Source: JAEUMG01 sp046349315 (GTDB lineage: Bacteria > Pseudomonadota > Alphaproteobacteria > Rhizobiales > Aestuariivirgaceae). From it: DNA of 64,000 nucleotides. Below are positions 1-7,773 of the stretch, piece by piece. Position 1 is the first letter of the stretch. Each line of letters begins with the position of its first letter. A program made the position numbers and the translations under genes. A model generated the notes under the pieces. That model did no database searches. It was not told where the DNA came from and saw nothing but the letters and a program-made list of their open reading frames with translations. The stretch spans positions 107,268 to 171,267 of the forward strand of contig JAXMCQ010000009.1 in the NCBI GenBank assembly GCA_046349315.1, given 5' to 3'.

Positions 1-214
1 TCGCTTCCGGCCGGCCGCCGTGGCCCACGACCTGCATCGAAGGATAGTCGCCGACTTGATAAAGCATGTCCTCTTCGACGAAGAGGCCGGCGACTTCGGC
101 GTGGAAGGCATGCGCAAGCTCTGTCGCAAGATCGAGCATCGCGGTGGGCATGTCGGGCGAGGAAAGCCCGACGAGCACACGCCTGATCGTCGCCACTTTA
201 GGCCTGGTCGTCAC
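1..214 (-). CDS. Universal stress protein, N-terminal part (cut by window edge)
   Basis: The first 71 codons of a UspA-fold protein are visible; the rest lies left of the window. The N-terminus has the usual short beta strand (RRVLVGLSS), followed by a helix (TAMLDLATELAHAF) and a second strand (AEVAGLFVEED), the start of a Usp domain. I chose GTG at 214 because GGAG lies seven bases upstream; an in-frame GTG at 196 has no comparable site. The start overlaps the end of the Lon-like gene by 17 bases, so the two are probably translationally coupled. It is the third gene of the operon that begins with the CBS-BON gene. Usp proteins bind nucleotides and help survival under starvation or low oxygen; the exact role here is unknown. 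Confidence 0.75.
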   Translation of the reverse strand, partial: MTTRPKVATIRRVLVGLSSPDMPTAMLDLATELAHAFHAEVAGLFVEEDMLYQVGDYPSMQVVGHGGRPEA

Positions 215-2693
215 GGCGCTGCTCCGCAATCGACTCTGAATTGCCGGTCAGTCCGTAGCGGCGGCGCAGGCGCGCATAATGGAGGAGCCGCTCCTCGACC
301 AGGGCATTGATCGTGCCCGCTTCAAAATGCCCGTCGGCACCGCGTATCCCGGCCTTGCGCCCGGTCAGAAGCTCGATCCCCTGATCGACATGGCCGATGG
401 CATAGATGTGAAAAGATCCGGCTTCGGCCGCTGCCACGATATCGGGCCTGAGCATCAGATGCTTCACATTGGATGCCGGAATGATCGCCCCTTGCTTGCC
501 GGTAAAACCGCTCGCCCGGCAGACATCGAAGAAGCCTTCGATCTTTTCGTTGACGCCGCCGATCGCCTGCACCTCGCCCATCTGGTTGACCGATCCCGTC
601 ACCGCGAATGACTGCCGGATCGGTACGTCGGACAATGCCGACATGAGCGAGAACAGTTCCGCGCACGACGCGCTGTCGCCTTCCACCCCGCCATAACTCT
701 GCTCGAAGACAAGGCTTGCCGACAGCGAGGGCGGCTCGTCCAGCGCATAGCGCGCGGCGAGAAAGCTTGCGAGGATGAGCACGCCCTTGGAATGGATCGG
801 GCCACCGAGTGCGACTTCGCGCTCGATGTCGATGACTTTGCCGGCGCCGAGCCTGACCCGCGCGGTGATCCGCGACGGCTTGCCGAAGCGAAAATCGCCG
901 ATGCCCAGTACCGACAAGCCGTTAATCTGGCCGACCTTCTCGCCATCGACATCGACCAGCACGATGCCGCGCGCGATCATTTCATGCGATTTCTCGCGCA
1001 CCCTATCGGCGCGGTAGATGCGCTCGGTCACTGCACGCTCGACATGTTCGCGCAAGATGATGTCGGATTTGGCAACACCCGCCCAGTGATCGGCCTCGCG
1101 CACCAGATCGGCAAGATCGCTGGTATGAAGCGAGATGCGCTCATTGTCGTCGGCAAGCCGCGAGGCCTCATCGCTCAATCGTGCGACAGCGCCGGCCTCG
1201 GCAGGCCGCAAGCCCCAGTCGCGCACCACCGCGGCAATGAAGCGGGCGAAGAGGTTGAGATTTTCCGGCGAGCGCTCGGCCTCGTCCTCGAAATCGACCT
1301 GAACCTTGAAGAGCTTCGGAAAGTCCGGTTCGAACTCGGCGAGCGTGTAATAAAGCTGTCTTTCGCCCACCAGCACCACCTTGACGGAAAGCGGGATCGG
1401 ATCGGGTTCGAGCGACACGGTACTGGCGAGGCCCATCTGATCGGCGGCCGATTCGATTTTGATGACGCCGGTCTTGAGCGCCCGCTTCAAGGCTTCCCAG
1501 GTGAATCCTTGCAGCAAGACGGCGCGCGCATCGACGACAAGATAGCCACCATTGGCCTTGTGCAGGGCGCCGGGCTGGATGAGCGTGAAATCGGTGATGA
1601 GCGCGCCCATTTGCGCCACATGCTCGACACGCCCGACGAGGTTGGCGAGGGTTGGATTCTCCTCAAGGATGACCGGCGCGCCGCGTCCCGGCTCGTCCCC
1701 GCAAGGAGCGGACGAGACCATGACATTGACGAGATAGCGCCGGAAGCGCGGATCGTTGCGCGCCGGAACCGGCGCCGGCGCCACCATGCTCTCCTCGCGT
1801 CCCTGATCCTGCTTGAGGAAAATGTCGACATTGTCGACGAGATCGCGCGCCACCGCCTGGAGGAATTCGAGAACCGCCGGGACATCCTTGAAATGATCGG
1901 TTACTTCCCTGATCGAGACCTCGATCACGCTTTTTGCCATCTCAGCATTGAGTTCGCGCACCCGCTTGCGCCGGTCGCGCTCGATGAGCGGCATTATTTC
2001 AAGGACTTCCTTCAACTCGTTCTGCAGTTTGCCGATCTTCTCCTGCACGTCCTTGCGCTCGGCTTCGGGCAGTTCGTTGAAGACTTCCGGCTTGACGATC
2101 TGGCCATCCTTGGTCGGCGCGAAGGCGAAGCCCATCGGCGTGCGCACGATGGCGACGCTTTGCGCATTTGCCTTTTCCTGAAGCGCTTCGAAGGCCTTTT
2201 CCTGCGCGGTTTCGAAAACCTCATCCGCGGCGCGCCGCCGCGTCTTGTATTCCTCTGATTCGAAAAGGCTCGGGATCGCCGCGGCGAGATCGCTGACGAG
2301 CTCGCTCATGTCGTCGCGCAACTGCATGGCGCGTCCGGGCGGCAGCCGCATGGCGCGCGGCCGGCGCGGCTCGTCGAAATTATTGACGTAGACCCAGTCA
2401 TCGGGTGCCGGCTCTCGGCAGGCTTTCTCGATCAGGAAATCGCTGACCACCCGTCGCCGGCTCGCCGTGGCTGGTCCCAACGCGAAGAGATTGTACCCGG
2501 GCTGCCGAATGCTGGTGCCGAATTCCATGGCATTGACGGCGCGGTCCTGCCCGAAGAACCCGCTCAAGGGCGCGATATCGGTGGTCGTCTTGAAGCCGAG
2601 GAGCTGCGCGTCGGTTTCCCGCCGTAGAGCCTTCGGCGGAAGCGGTTTCACGCTTTCTTCCGTACCCACTCGTGCTTTTGCATCATTCGCCAT
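198..2693 (-). CDS. Lon-like (LonB/YcbZ-type, AAA_32) protease
   Basis: An 831-residue protein of the AAA_32 plus Lon_C type, the group that includes E. coli YcbZ, not the housekeeping Lon (no N-terminal LON substrate domain). The C-terminal third is a Lon peptidase domain with the Ser-Lys dyad: Ser at about 676 in GDSASCAE and Lys at about 717 in GVNEKIEGF, a spacing close to that of classical Lon. The middle (about residues 120-280) is rich in charged helices and probably forms a coiled-coil insert. The usual P-loop position (residues 73-81, GPATASRRR) lacks the GK[ST] core, so ATP use is doubtful. It starts six bases after the CBS-BON stop and overlaps the Usp start, so it is the middle gene of a three-gene stress operon. 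Likely role: cytoplasmic protein quality control under microoxic or stress conditions. Confidence 0.88.
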   Translation of the reverse strand: MANDAKARVGTEESVKPLPPKALRRETDAQLLGFKTTTDIAPLSGFFGQDRAVNAMEFGTSIRQPGYNLFALGPATASRRRVVSDFLIEKACREPAPDDWVYVNNFDEPRRPRAMRLPPGRAMQLRDDMSELVSDLAAAIPSLFESEEYKTRRRAADEVFETAQEKAFEALQEKANAQSVAIVRTPMGFAFAPTKDGQIVKPEVFNELPEAERKDVQEKIGKLQNELKEVLEIMPLIERDRRKRVRELNAEMAKSVIEVSIREVTDHFKDVPAVLEFLQAVARDLVDNVDIFLKQDQGREESMVAPAPVPARNDPRFRRYLVNVMVSSAPCGDEPGRGAPVILEENPTLANLVGRVEHVAQMGALITDFTLIQPGALHKANGGYLVVDARAVLLQGFTWEALKRALKTGVIKIESAADQMGLASTVSLEPDPIPLSVKVVLVGERQLYYTLAEFEPDFPKLFKVQVDFEDEAERSPENLNLFARFIAAVVRDWGLRPAEAGAVARLSDEASRLADDNERISLHTSDLADLVREADHWAGVAKSDIILREHVERAVTERIYRADRVREKSHEMIARGIVLVDVDGEKVGQINGLSVLGIGDFRFGKPSRITARVRLGAGKVIDIEREVALGGPIHSKGVLILASFLAARYALDEPPSLSASLVFEQSYGGVEGDSASCAELFSLMSALSDVPIRQSFAVTGSVNQMGEVQAIGGVNEKIEGFFDVCRASGFTGKQGAIIPASNVKHLMLRPDIVAAAEAGSFHIYAIGHVDQGIELLTGRKAGIRGADGHFEAGTINALVEERLLHYARLRRRYGLTGNSESIAEQRRDDQA

Positions 2694-2699
2694 CGCCCG

Positions 2700-3389
2700 C
2701 TACTTCGCCTTGCCGCGGGATTGAGGAGAGAGCTGATCTTTGACCGATTTGACCCCGGCGATCGCCTGCGCCGCCACCACCAGGGCCTTGCGCTTGGTCG
2801 GATCGGTAACGTTGCCGCGCAATTCGACATTCCCGTTCCGCACGATGACGTCGACTTGCGACAAGGGTGCCCAGGCTTCCCGATCATAAACGGCGATCAA
2901 TGCGGTGCGGATGCTCTCATCATCCATCGGCTTTTCGTCTTGCGCTTCAGCGCGCTGGATCAGAGCCCTGAGCAGGCAGGGCCGTCCGATCATGCCGATA
3001 AGGGCGCCTTTGCGCACCACCGGAATCAAATGCAGGTGCCGGTCTTCGATCAGCGACACGATCGCCGCGATTGCCGTTTCCTCATCGATCGACACCGGCT
3101 CCCGGGTCATCACGTCGCCAATCTTTTGCGCATGGGCGCGCACGAATTCTTCCGCGAGCTTCTGTGCCCCGGCCTGGACCGCCGCAAAGCCGGTAATCTT
3201 GCGCTCGGTTCCGAGCTCGCTGCGCCTGAGAAGATCGCCTTCGGTGATCATGCCGACCAATCGGCCTTCCTCATCGACGACGGGTAATCCGCTGACCTTA
3301 TGCTCGATCATTTTGCGCACCGCCTCGACCACCGCTGTGTCGGGCGACACCGACGGGCCTGGCGCATCCATGATATCGGCAGCCTTCAT
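2700..3389 (-). CDS. CBS-domain pair with C-terminal BON domain
   Basis: A 229-residue protein with two CBS motifs (about 1-60, MKAADIMDAPGPSVSPDTAV; and about 92-150, IGDVMTREPVSIDEETAIAA) and a BON domain at about 155-225 (DVIVRNGNVELRGNV). CBS pairs sense adenine nucleotides; BON domains bind membranes or other proteins. This architecture is widespread in rhizobia, often beside Usp genes. ATG at 3389 has GAGG six to seven bases upstream. It is the first gene of the operon with the Lon-like protease and the Usp, and an FNR/FixK-like box lies about 60-75 bases before its start. Probable role: a nucleotide-responsive regulator of energy or stress state; the target is unknown. Confidence 0.88.
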   Translation of the reverse strand: MKAADIMDAPGPSVSPDTAVVEAVRKMIEHKVSGLPVVDEEGRLVGMITEGDLLRRSELGTERKITGFAAVQAGAQKLAEEFVRAHAQKIGDVMTREPVSIDEETAIAAIVSLIEDRHLHLIPVVRKGALIGMIGRPCLLRALIQRAEAQDEKPMDDESIRTALIAVYDREAWAPLSQVDVIVRNGNVELRGNVTDPTKRKALVVAAQAIAGVKSVKDQLSPQSRGKAK

Positions 3390-3449
3390 TGCAAGACCTC
3401 GCGGCTAGCTCAGCCATCAGTCTAGCACCAGCTTCACAGGCCGTCTGCG

Positions 3450-3463
3450 TTGACGTAAATCAA
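3450..3463 (-). promoter_or_regulatory. FNR/FixK-type box
   Basis: TTGAC-GTAA-ATCAA matches the consensus TTGAT-N4-ATCAA at nine of ten defined positions and the looser FixK form TTG-N8-CAA completely. On the minus strand, a TAGACT hexamer at 3424-3419 could be the -10 element, which would put the box near -42, the normal place for activation by FNR-family regulators. The downstream operon encodes CBS-BON, Lon-like protease and Usp, gene types often found in FixK/FNR regulons. The site is not tested, and only the sequence match and position support it. Confidence 0.6.
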
Positions 3464-3492
3464 GTGCCGCCGCGCCCGGCGCCCGCAAATTC

Positions 3493-4359
3493 TTAATGGA
3501 GCAGCAGGACCGGCCGCTCGGCGCCCTCGAGCATGGCTTGGGTGCAGCCGCCAAACAGGCGCTCGCGGGCGCGCGAATGGCTGTAAGCCCCCATAACGAT
3601 GAGGCTTGCACGGTTCGATGCCGCCGCGGTGCAGATGTGATTGAATGCCGAGGCCCCGCCATCCCAGATCAATTCGGCACGCGCATCGATGCCGTGCCAG
3701 CCGAGCTGGGCCGCTAGATCGCGGCCGCTCTTGGCCGTCTGTGCGGGGCTTTCGCGCACCGTCACGATGGCGACGCTCTTCGCCTGCCTCAGGATCGGCA
3801 GGGCAGCCGTGAGCGCGCGCGCCGATGCCGCGTCCTCTTTCCAGCACAAGGTGACATTGCCGATCTCGCGCAACCGCGCGGCCTTGGGCACGAGCAATAG
3901 CGACCGCCCCGTTTCGGTGAGCAGTCGTTCGATGAGATGGCGCGGCCAGTCATGGCCCGATGAGGGATGCCCGCAAATGATGAGATCGTGATGCCGTGCG
4001 CTCTCGATCAGGCGCTCGATCTCGGCCGAGCTTTCGCGATACCAATGCGCTGTAACGACCTTTGTCTTGGTCGGCTCGCTGGTCTCGACGATGCCGTGGC
4101 GCGCGCAGAACGTCATGAACGCCGTGTGCGCCGCTTTCGCCGACTCGGTCCGTCTCGCATCGAGCGATTTGAGCGCGCCCTCGACTGCAGCCCCGCGCGC
4201 GAAATCGGCCTGCGGTGCATAGCCGGCGGCGTCGAGGGCGGTCAGATCGACATGCAGCACATCAATATGGCCCTCGCGGGCCTTGGCCAGTGTGTGCGCC
4301 GCCTCGAGAATGGCGGCATCGGCATCGCTGCCCTCAATGAGGGCGAAGTAGGTCTTCAT
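3493..4359 (-). CDS. Tandem universal stress protein
   Basis: A 288-residue protein with two Usp domains: one starting MKTYFALIEGSDADAAIL and a second starting near residue 165 (IGNVTLCWKEDAASARAL). The C-terminal motif region (MGAYSHSRARERLFGGCTQ) resembles the nucleotide-binding loop of Usp proteins but is not a perfect G-2x-G-9x-G[S/T]. The reading frame is open much further upstream, but ATG at 4359 has GGAG seven bases before it and starts directly with the domain. It lies 103 bases upstream of the CBS-BON operon on the same strand. Such tandem Usp proteins are commonly induced by oxygen limitation or stationary phase. A separate promoter probably lies in the 91-base gap behind it. Confidence 0.85.
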   Translation of the reverse strand: MKTYFALIEGSDADAAILEAAHTLAKAREGHIDVLHVDLTALDAAGYAPQADFARGAAVEGALKSLDARRTESAKAAHTAFMTFCARHGIVETSEPTKTKVVTAHWYRESSAEIERLIESARHHDLIICGHPSSGHDWPRHLIERLLTETGRSLLLVPKAARLREIGNVTLCWKEDAASARALTAALPILRQAKSVAIVTVRESPAQTAKSGRDLAAQLGWHGIDARAELIWDGGASAFNHICTAAASNRASLIVMGAYSHSRARERLFGGCTQAMLEGAERPVLLLH

Positions 4360-4450
4360 GGGCAAACTCCGCGCGTTCAAACGGTGGTTTGTCTCGAAGC
4401 ACGCTCTAGATGCTGCACTGCGACATTGCAATTGCCGCGCCGTCGCACCC

Positions 4451-5350
4451 TTAAGCGAGGGGGAGACTACCGATCCACTGGGCAAGCCGGCCGAATGCGG
4501 CGCGGGCAGAGGGGACGGTGAGTCCGCCATGCAGGAAGCCATGGCCCTCGCCAGGGACGAGATCAAGGCCGGCGAACCGTTTCGCTGAACGCAGCGCGTC
4601 TGCGAGTGCGATTGAATCGTCGCGCAACGGATCCTGCGCCCCGACAAGGATATGGACTGGCGCATCGCCGACCCGGCTCACCGCATCGATCGCATAGGGA
4701 CTTCTCGCCCCCGATGCATGCGCCGCTTTCCACATGCGCGAAAGACACGCCACATCGAGCCCGCTTTCGCGCGTTCCCAATTGCTTCAGAGATGTGCTGT
4801 CGAGAAGTCCATAGCTGCCATAGCAGGCGGCAATCCCTGCAATCCGGGCACCGATCGCCGATGGCGCTGCGGCGCCCACTGCAAGCGCGATGGCGGCGCC
4901 GGCCGAATCCCCGCACAAGACGAACGACAGGCCGGGGTCACGCGAAAGCATGTGGTTGATCGCCACCAATCCATCCTCGATCGGCGCTGGCGCCGGATGC
5001 TCCGGTGCCAGGCGATAATCGACCGAGATGACGGAAAGCCCCGTCGCCGCATTGAGCGCGCCCGAGATATCGGCATGGGTCAAGGGCGAGCCGACGATCC
5101 AGCCGCCGCCATGAAAGTAGATGATCGCGCGCCGCGGGCTATCGGCTTTGGCCGCTGGATGTATCAGGAGCCCAAGCCGTCTCTCGCCACACGCGATCGC
5201 CTGCCACGCAGCACCCTCGGGCATGACGCGGCAGGCCGCCTCATAGGCTTGCCGCAATATCCCGATATCGTCGTTCAGCCAATCGAGCCCACTGAGTGAC
5301 TGCCGATTGATCGGCCGCCAGGCTTGAGCGCCTTCGCTCAGGCAAACCAC
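4451..5350 (-). CDS. Alpha/beta hydrolase of the hormone-sensitive-lipase family
   Basis: A 299-residue cytoplasmic esterase-like enzyme. The HGGGW motif near residue 80 forms the oxyanion hole, GDSAG near 147 holds the nucleophilic Ser, GAQDPLRDD carries the acid, and GEGHGF near 272 the catalytic His, which is the full alpha/beta-hydrolase-3 set. Related enzymes include kynurenine formamidases and carboxylesterases. The start is GTG at 5350, giving a 13-base overlap with the solute-binding protein gene, so the two are probably translated together. Its place in a block with an isochorismatase-like amidase and an M24 enzyme suggests it opens an ester or formamide bond in the imported compound; the substrate cannot be named. 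Confidence 0.8.
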   Translation of the reverse strand: MVCLSEGAQAWRPINRQSLSGLDWLNDDIGILRQAYEAACRVMPEGAAWQAIACGERRLGLLIHPAAKADSPRRAIIYFHGGGWIVGSPLTHADISGALNAATGLSVISVDYRLAPEHPAPAPIEDGLVAINHMLSRDPGLSFVLCGDSAGAAIALAVGAAAPSAIGARIAGIAACYGSYGLLDSTSLKQLGTRESGLDVACLSRMWKAAHASGARSPYAIDAVSRVGDAPVHILVGAQDPLRDDSIALADALRSAKRFAGLDLVPGEGHGFLHGGLTVPSARAAFGRLAQWIGSLPLA

Positions 5351-6951
5351 CAGCGCTCGGCGCCCCGCGCGCCGTCGAGCGGCCAGCTTGAGGTGAGTTT
5401 CGCCTCGCTTTGCACATCGGCGCGCCGCGCATAGATCCAGGTGCGGAAGAATGGCACGATCACCGAGCCCCGCTCATGCACGATCATCTGCATCTCGCCA
5501 TACATTTCTCCGCGCTTGGCATCGTCAAGCTCGGCGCGCGCTTCGACGAGAAGCTTGTTGAAGCGTTCGTCCTTAAAATGCGAATCGTTCCATTCCGCGC
5601 CCGCCGCATAGCCGAGCGTGAAGATGATGTCGGGTGTCGGCCGTTGTCCCCAGCCTGAAAGGCAGAACGGCTTCTTCAGCCATACATTCGCCCAGTAGGC
5701 GTCGTTGGGCTCGCGTATCACATTGACATTGATGCCAGCCTTTTTCGCGGTCTCGCCGAACAAGACCGCCATGTCGACGGCGCCGACGATCACCGTATCG
5801 GCGGCTGAAAGGTCGATCGAGAGATTCTCCATCCCGGCTTTCTTGAGGTGATACTTCGCCTTGTCGGGGTCGTAACTGGTCTGCGGAATGTTCGGATTGT
5901 AATAGGGCATGACCGGCCCGATCGGATGGTCATTGCCGATCGAACCATGCCCGTTCAGCACCGTCTTGATCGTCGCCTCGCGGTCGATTGCATATTTGAG
6001 CGCCATACGGACATCGTTATTGTTGAAGGGTGCGACATCCATATGCATCGGCATGCTCACATGCGTGCCGGTCGGTATTTCGTCGACCTTGATGTCGGGT
6101 GTCTGCATCAGCATGTCGACGGTCTTGAAATCGCATTCGATCATTGCATCGACGGCATCGCTGATCAGCGCCGTTTGCCTCGCATTGACGTCGGTCACGG
6201 CAAGGAATTCGACGGAATCAAAATGTGCCCGGCCGGTTTTCCAGTAATTGGGAAACTTCTTGAGCACCGTCTTCACCCCGGGCTCGAAGCTTTCGATCAT
6301 ATAGCCGCCGGTGCCGACCTTGCTCGACCAATCGATTTTCCCCTGCTTGTCGGCCGGCAGCATCACCAAATGATAGTCGGTGAGCACATAGGGAAAGTCG
6401 GCGCTTCCCGAGTTAAGCTTCACCGTCAATGTATTGGCATCGTCGACCTTGATTTCTTCCACCGAGGCAAAGAGCGCCGCTGCGCCAGATTTTGAATCGG
6501 CCGCGCGGTGGTAATTGAGCGAGGCTGCCGCGTCATTGGCATCGAAAGTCTTGCCATTGTGGAATTCGACTCCTTTGCGCAATTTGAGCGTCCAGGTCTT
6601 GGCATCGGACGATACATCCCAGCTCTCGGCGAGTTCGCCCGTCACCTTGTTGTCGCTGTTGATCTCGGTCAGGTAATTGCCATAGGTCGGACCCATGGTG
6701 ATCATGTAGCGCGACTGGAATGTCGCGGGATCGAGGCTGTCGGTGGTGTTTCCATCATCCAGCGCGACGCGGAAATTCCCGCCCGACTTTGGCGCCTGTG
6801 CCGCGACGTCGCGCGTCCACAGCCGCGTCGCGGCGGGGATGGTAAGGCCCATGGCGATCGCCATCTGCATGAAGGAGCGCCGGTTGAGCCGGCCGGCCGC
6901 CGCTTGCGCTGTCATCGCGCTGAGCCGTTTATCAAGCAAAGTCCTGGACAT
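5338..6951 (-). CDS. Peptide/opine-type ABC solute-binding protein (SBP_bac_5)
   Basis: A 537-residue periplasmic binding protein of the dipeptide/nickel/oligopeptide family. The N-terminus carries a twin-arginine signal (NRRSFMQMA, then a hydrophobic stretch and a cleavage region near AAQA), so it is probably exported folded by Tat. Typical family stretches are present: LDPATFQSRYMI, LAESWDVSSDAKTWTLKLRKGVEFHNG and DVRMALKYAIDRE. ATG at 6951 is chosen because GGGAGA lies seven bases before it; the frame is open 25 codons further. No permease or ATPase of this family lies anywhere in the window, so it is an orphan receptor that must borrow a transporter. Context suggests it binds the substrate of the neighbouring hydrolases. 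Confidence 0.88.
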   Translation of the reverse strand: MSRTLLDKRLSAMTAQAAAGRLNRRSFMQMAIAMGLTIPAATRLWTRDVAAQAPKSGGNFRVALDDGNTTDSLDPATFQSRYMITMGPTYGNYLTEINSDNKVTGELAESWDVSSDAKTWTLKLRKGVEFHNGKTFDANDAAASLNYHRAADSKSGAAALFASVEEIKVDDANTLTVKLNSGSADFPYVLTDYHLVMLPADKQGKIDWSSKVGTGGYMIESFEPGVKTVLKKFPNYWKTGRAHFDSVEFLAVTDVNARQTALISDAVDAMIECDFKTVDMLMQTPDIKVDEIPTGTHVSMPMHMDVAPFNNNDVRMALKYAIDREATIKTVLNGHGSIGNDHPIGPVMPYYNPNIPQTSYDPDKAKYHLKKAGMENLSIDLSAADTVIVGAVDMAVLFGETAKKAGINVNVIREPNDAYWANVWLKKPFCLSGWGQRPTPDIIFTLGYAAGAEWNDSHFKDERFNKLLVEARAELDDAKRGEMYGEMQMIVHERGSVIVPFFRTWIYARRADVQSEAKLTSSWPLDGARGAERWWFA

Positions 6952-7089
6952 GACGATCTCTCCCTTGGACAGCGCACCGGCATTCCGCACGGGGATGACG
7001 GGCCATTGTCGCTCATTTCCGTGCAAATGAAATCGTAACTTTGGCGGGCGTCACCGAATAATCGGAATTATGCAAAAAATGTGCGCCGC

Positions 7090-7773
7090 TCACAGCGCCT
7101 GATAATCGGCCCGCGCCGTTTCATACTCGAACAGGATTGGGGCCGGGCGCTCCGGCATCCAGGCCTCGGCCGCTTGACCCGCCATCAAGGCGCAAGCCCG
7201 CGTCGTATCGGCAACGGCGCCCCCATAAAGCCGGTTGGCGAGATTGAGGATTGCTACCTCATGCATCGCTTCGGTGCCGCTGCCGCAGGCATCCTTGACG
7301 AGGAGGACATGGAAACCGGAAACGATGGCGTCGCGCACCGAAGCAGCGACGCAAGCCTCGCTCCACACACCCGCAACGATCAGCCATTCGATTCCGGCTT
7401 TCCGCAAGGCCGGCAAGAGATCGCCTTCGCAAAAGGCGCTGGCATCGTTCTTGATGATCACCGTCTCGCCCGGCAACGGTGTCACTTCACGACAGATTTC
7501 GGTTGCCGGATTGCTGACATCGCTGAAGCTCGGCGCTCCGTCCTTGGCGATGGGCTCGAAGGGCCGCGGCGGCACGCGTTTAAAATCGCGCTTATAAGCG
7601 GCATGAAAAATCGAAAGCTTGTTCCGCCGCGCGCTGTCGAGCAATGCCTTCGCATTGGCGATGACATTGGCAAAGCCCGCGACCTTGTAGAGCGGATCGG
7701 AACGCTGCTCTTCCTGGAAGTCGACCAGCAGCAGGCCGGCTTTCTTGCGGTCGAGGACGAGGCTCTGCCTCAT
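7090..7773 (-). CDS. Isochorismatase-family cysteine amidohydrolase
   Basis: A 227-residue enzyme with the triad of the isochorismatase-like amidase fold: Asp in LLVDFQEE (near 19), Lys in IIKNDASAF (near 108) and Cys in VWSEACVAAS (near 142). Members hydrolyse C-N bonds, for example N-carbamoylsarcosine, nicotinamide, biuret or ureidoacrylate. It overlaps the M24 gene by four bases (ATGA), so the two products are made together. N-carbamoylsarcosine amidase combined with a creatinase-fold M24 enzyme would suggest creatinine-type catabolism, but nothing in the sequence fixes the substrate. GAGG-type ribosome binding is weak, in line with coupling. Confidence 0.85.
   Translation of the reverse strand: MRQSLVLDRKKAGLLLVDFQEEQRSDPLYKVAGFANVIANAKALLDSARRNKLSIFHAAYKRDFKRVPPRPFEPIAKDGAPSFSDVSNPATEICREVTPLPGETVIIKNDASAFCEGDLLPALRKAGIEWLIVAGVWSEACVAASVRDAIVSGFHVLLVKDACGSGTEAMHEVAILNLANRLYGGAVADTTRACALMAGQAAEAWMPERPAPILFEYETARADYQAL

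Noticed and set aside
792..2258. 488-codon open frame on the plus strand opposite the Lon-like gene
   Set aside because: It is antisense to a well-supported protease gene and its product has no recognisable motif; GC-rich coding DNA often leaves such open antisense frames.
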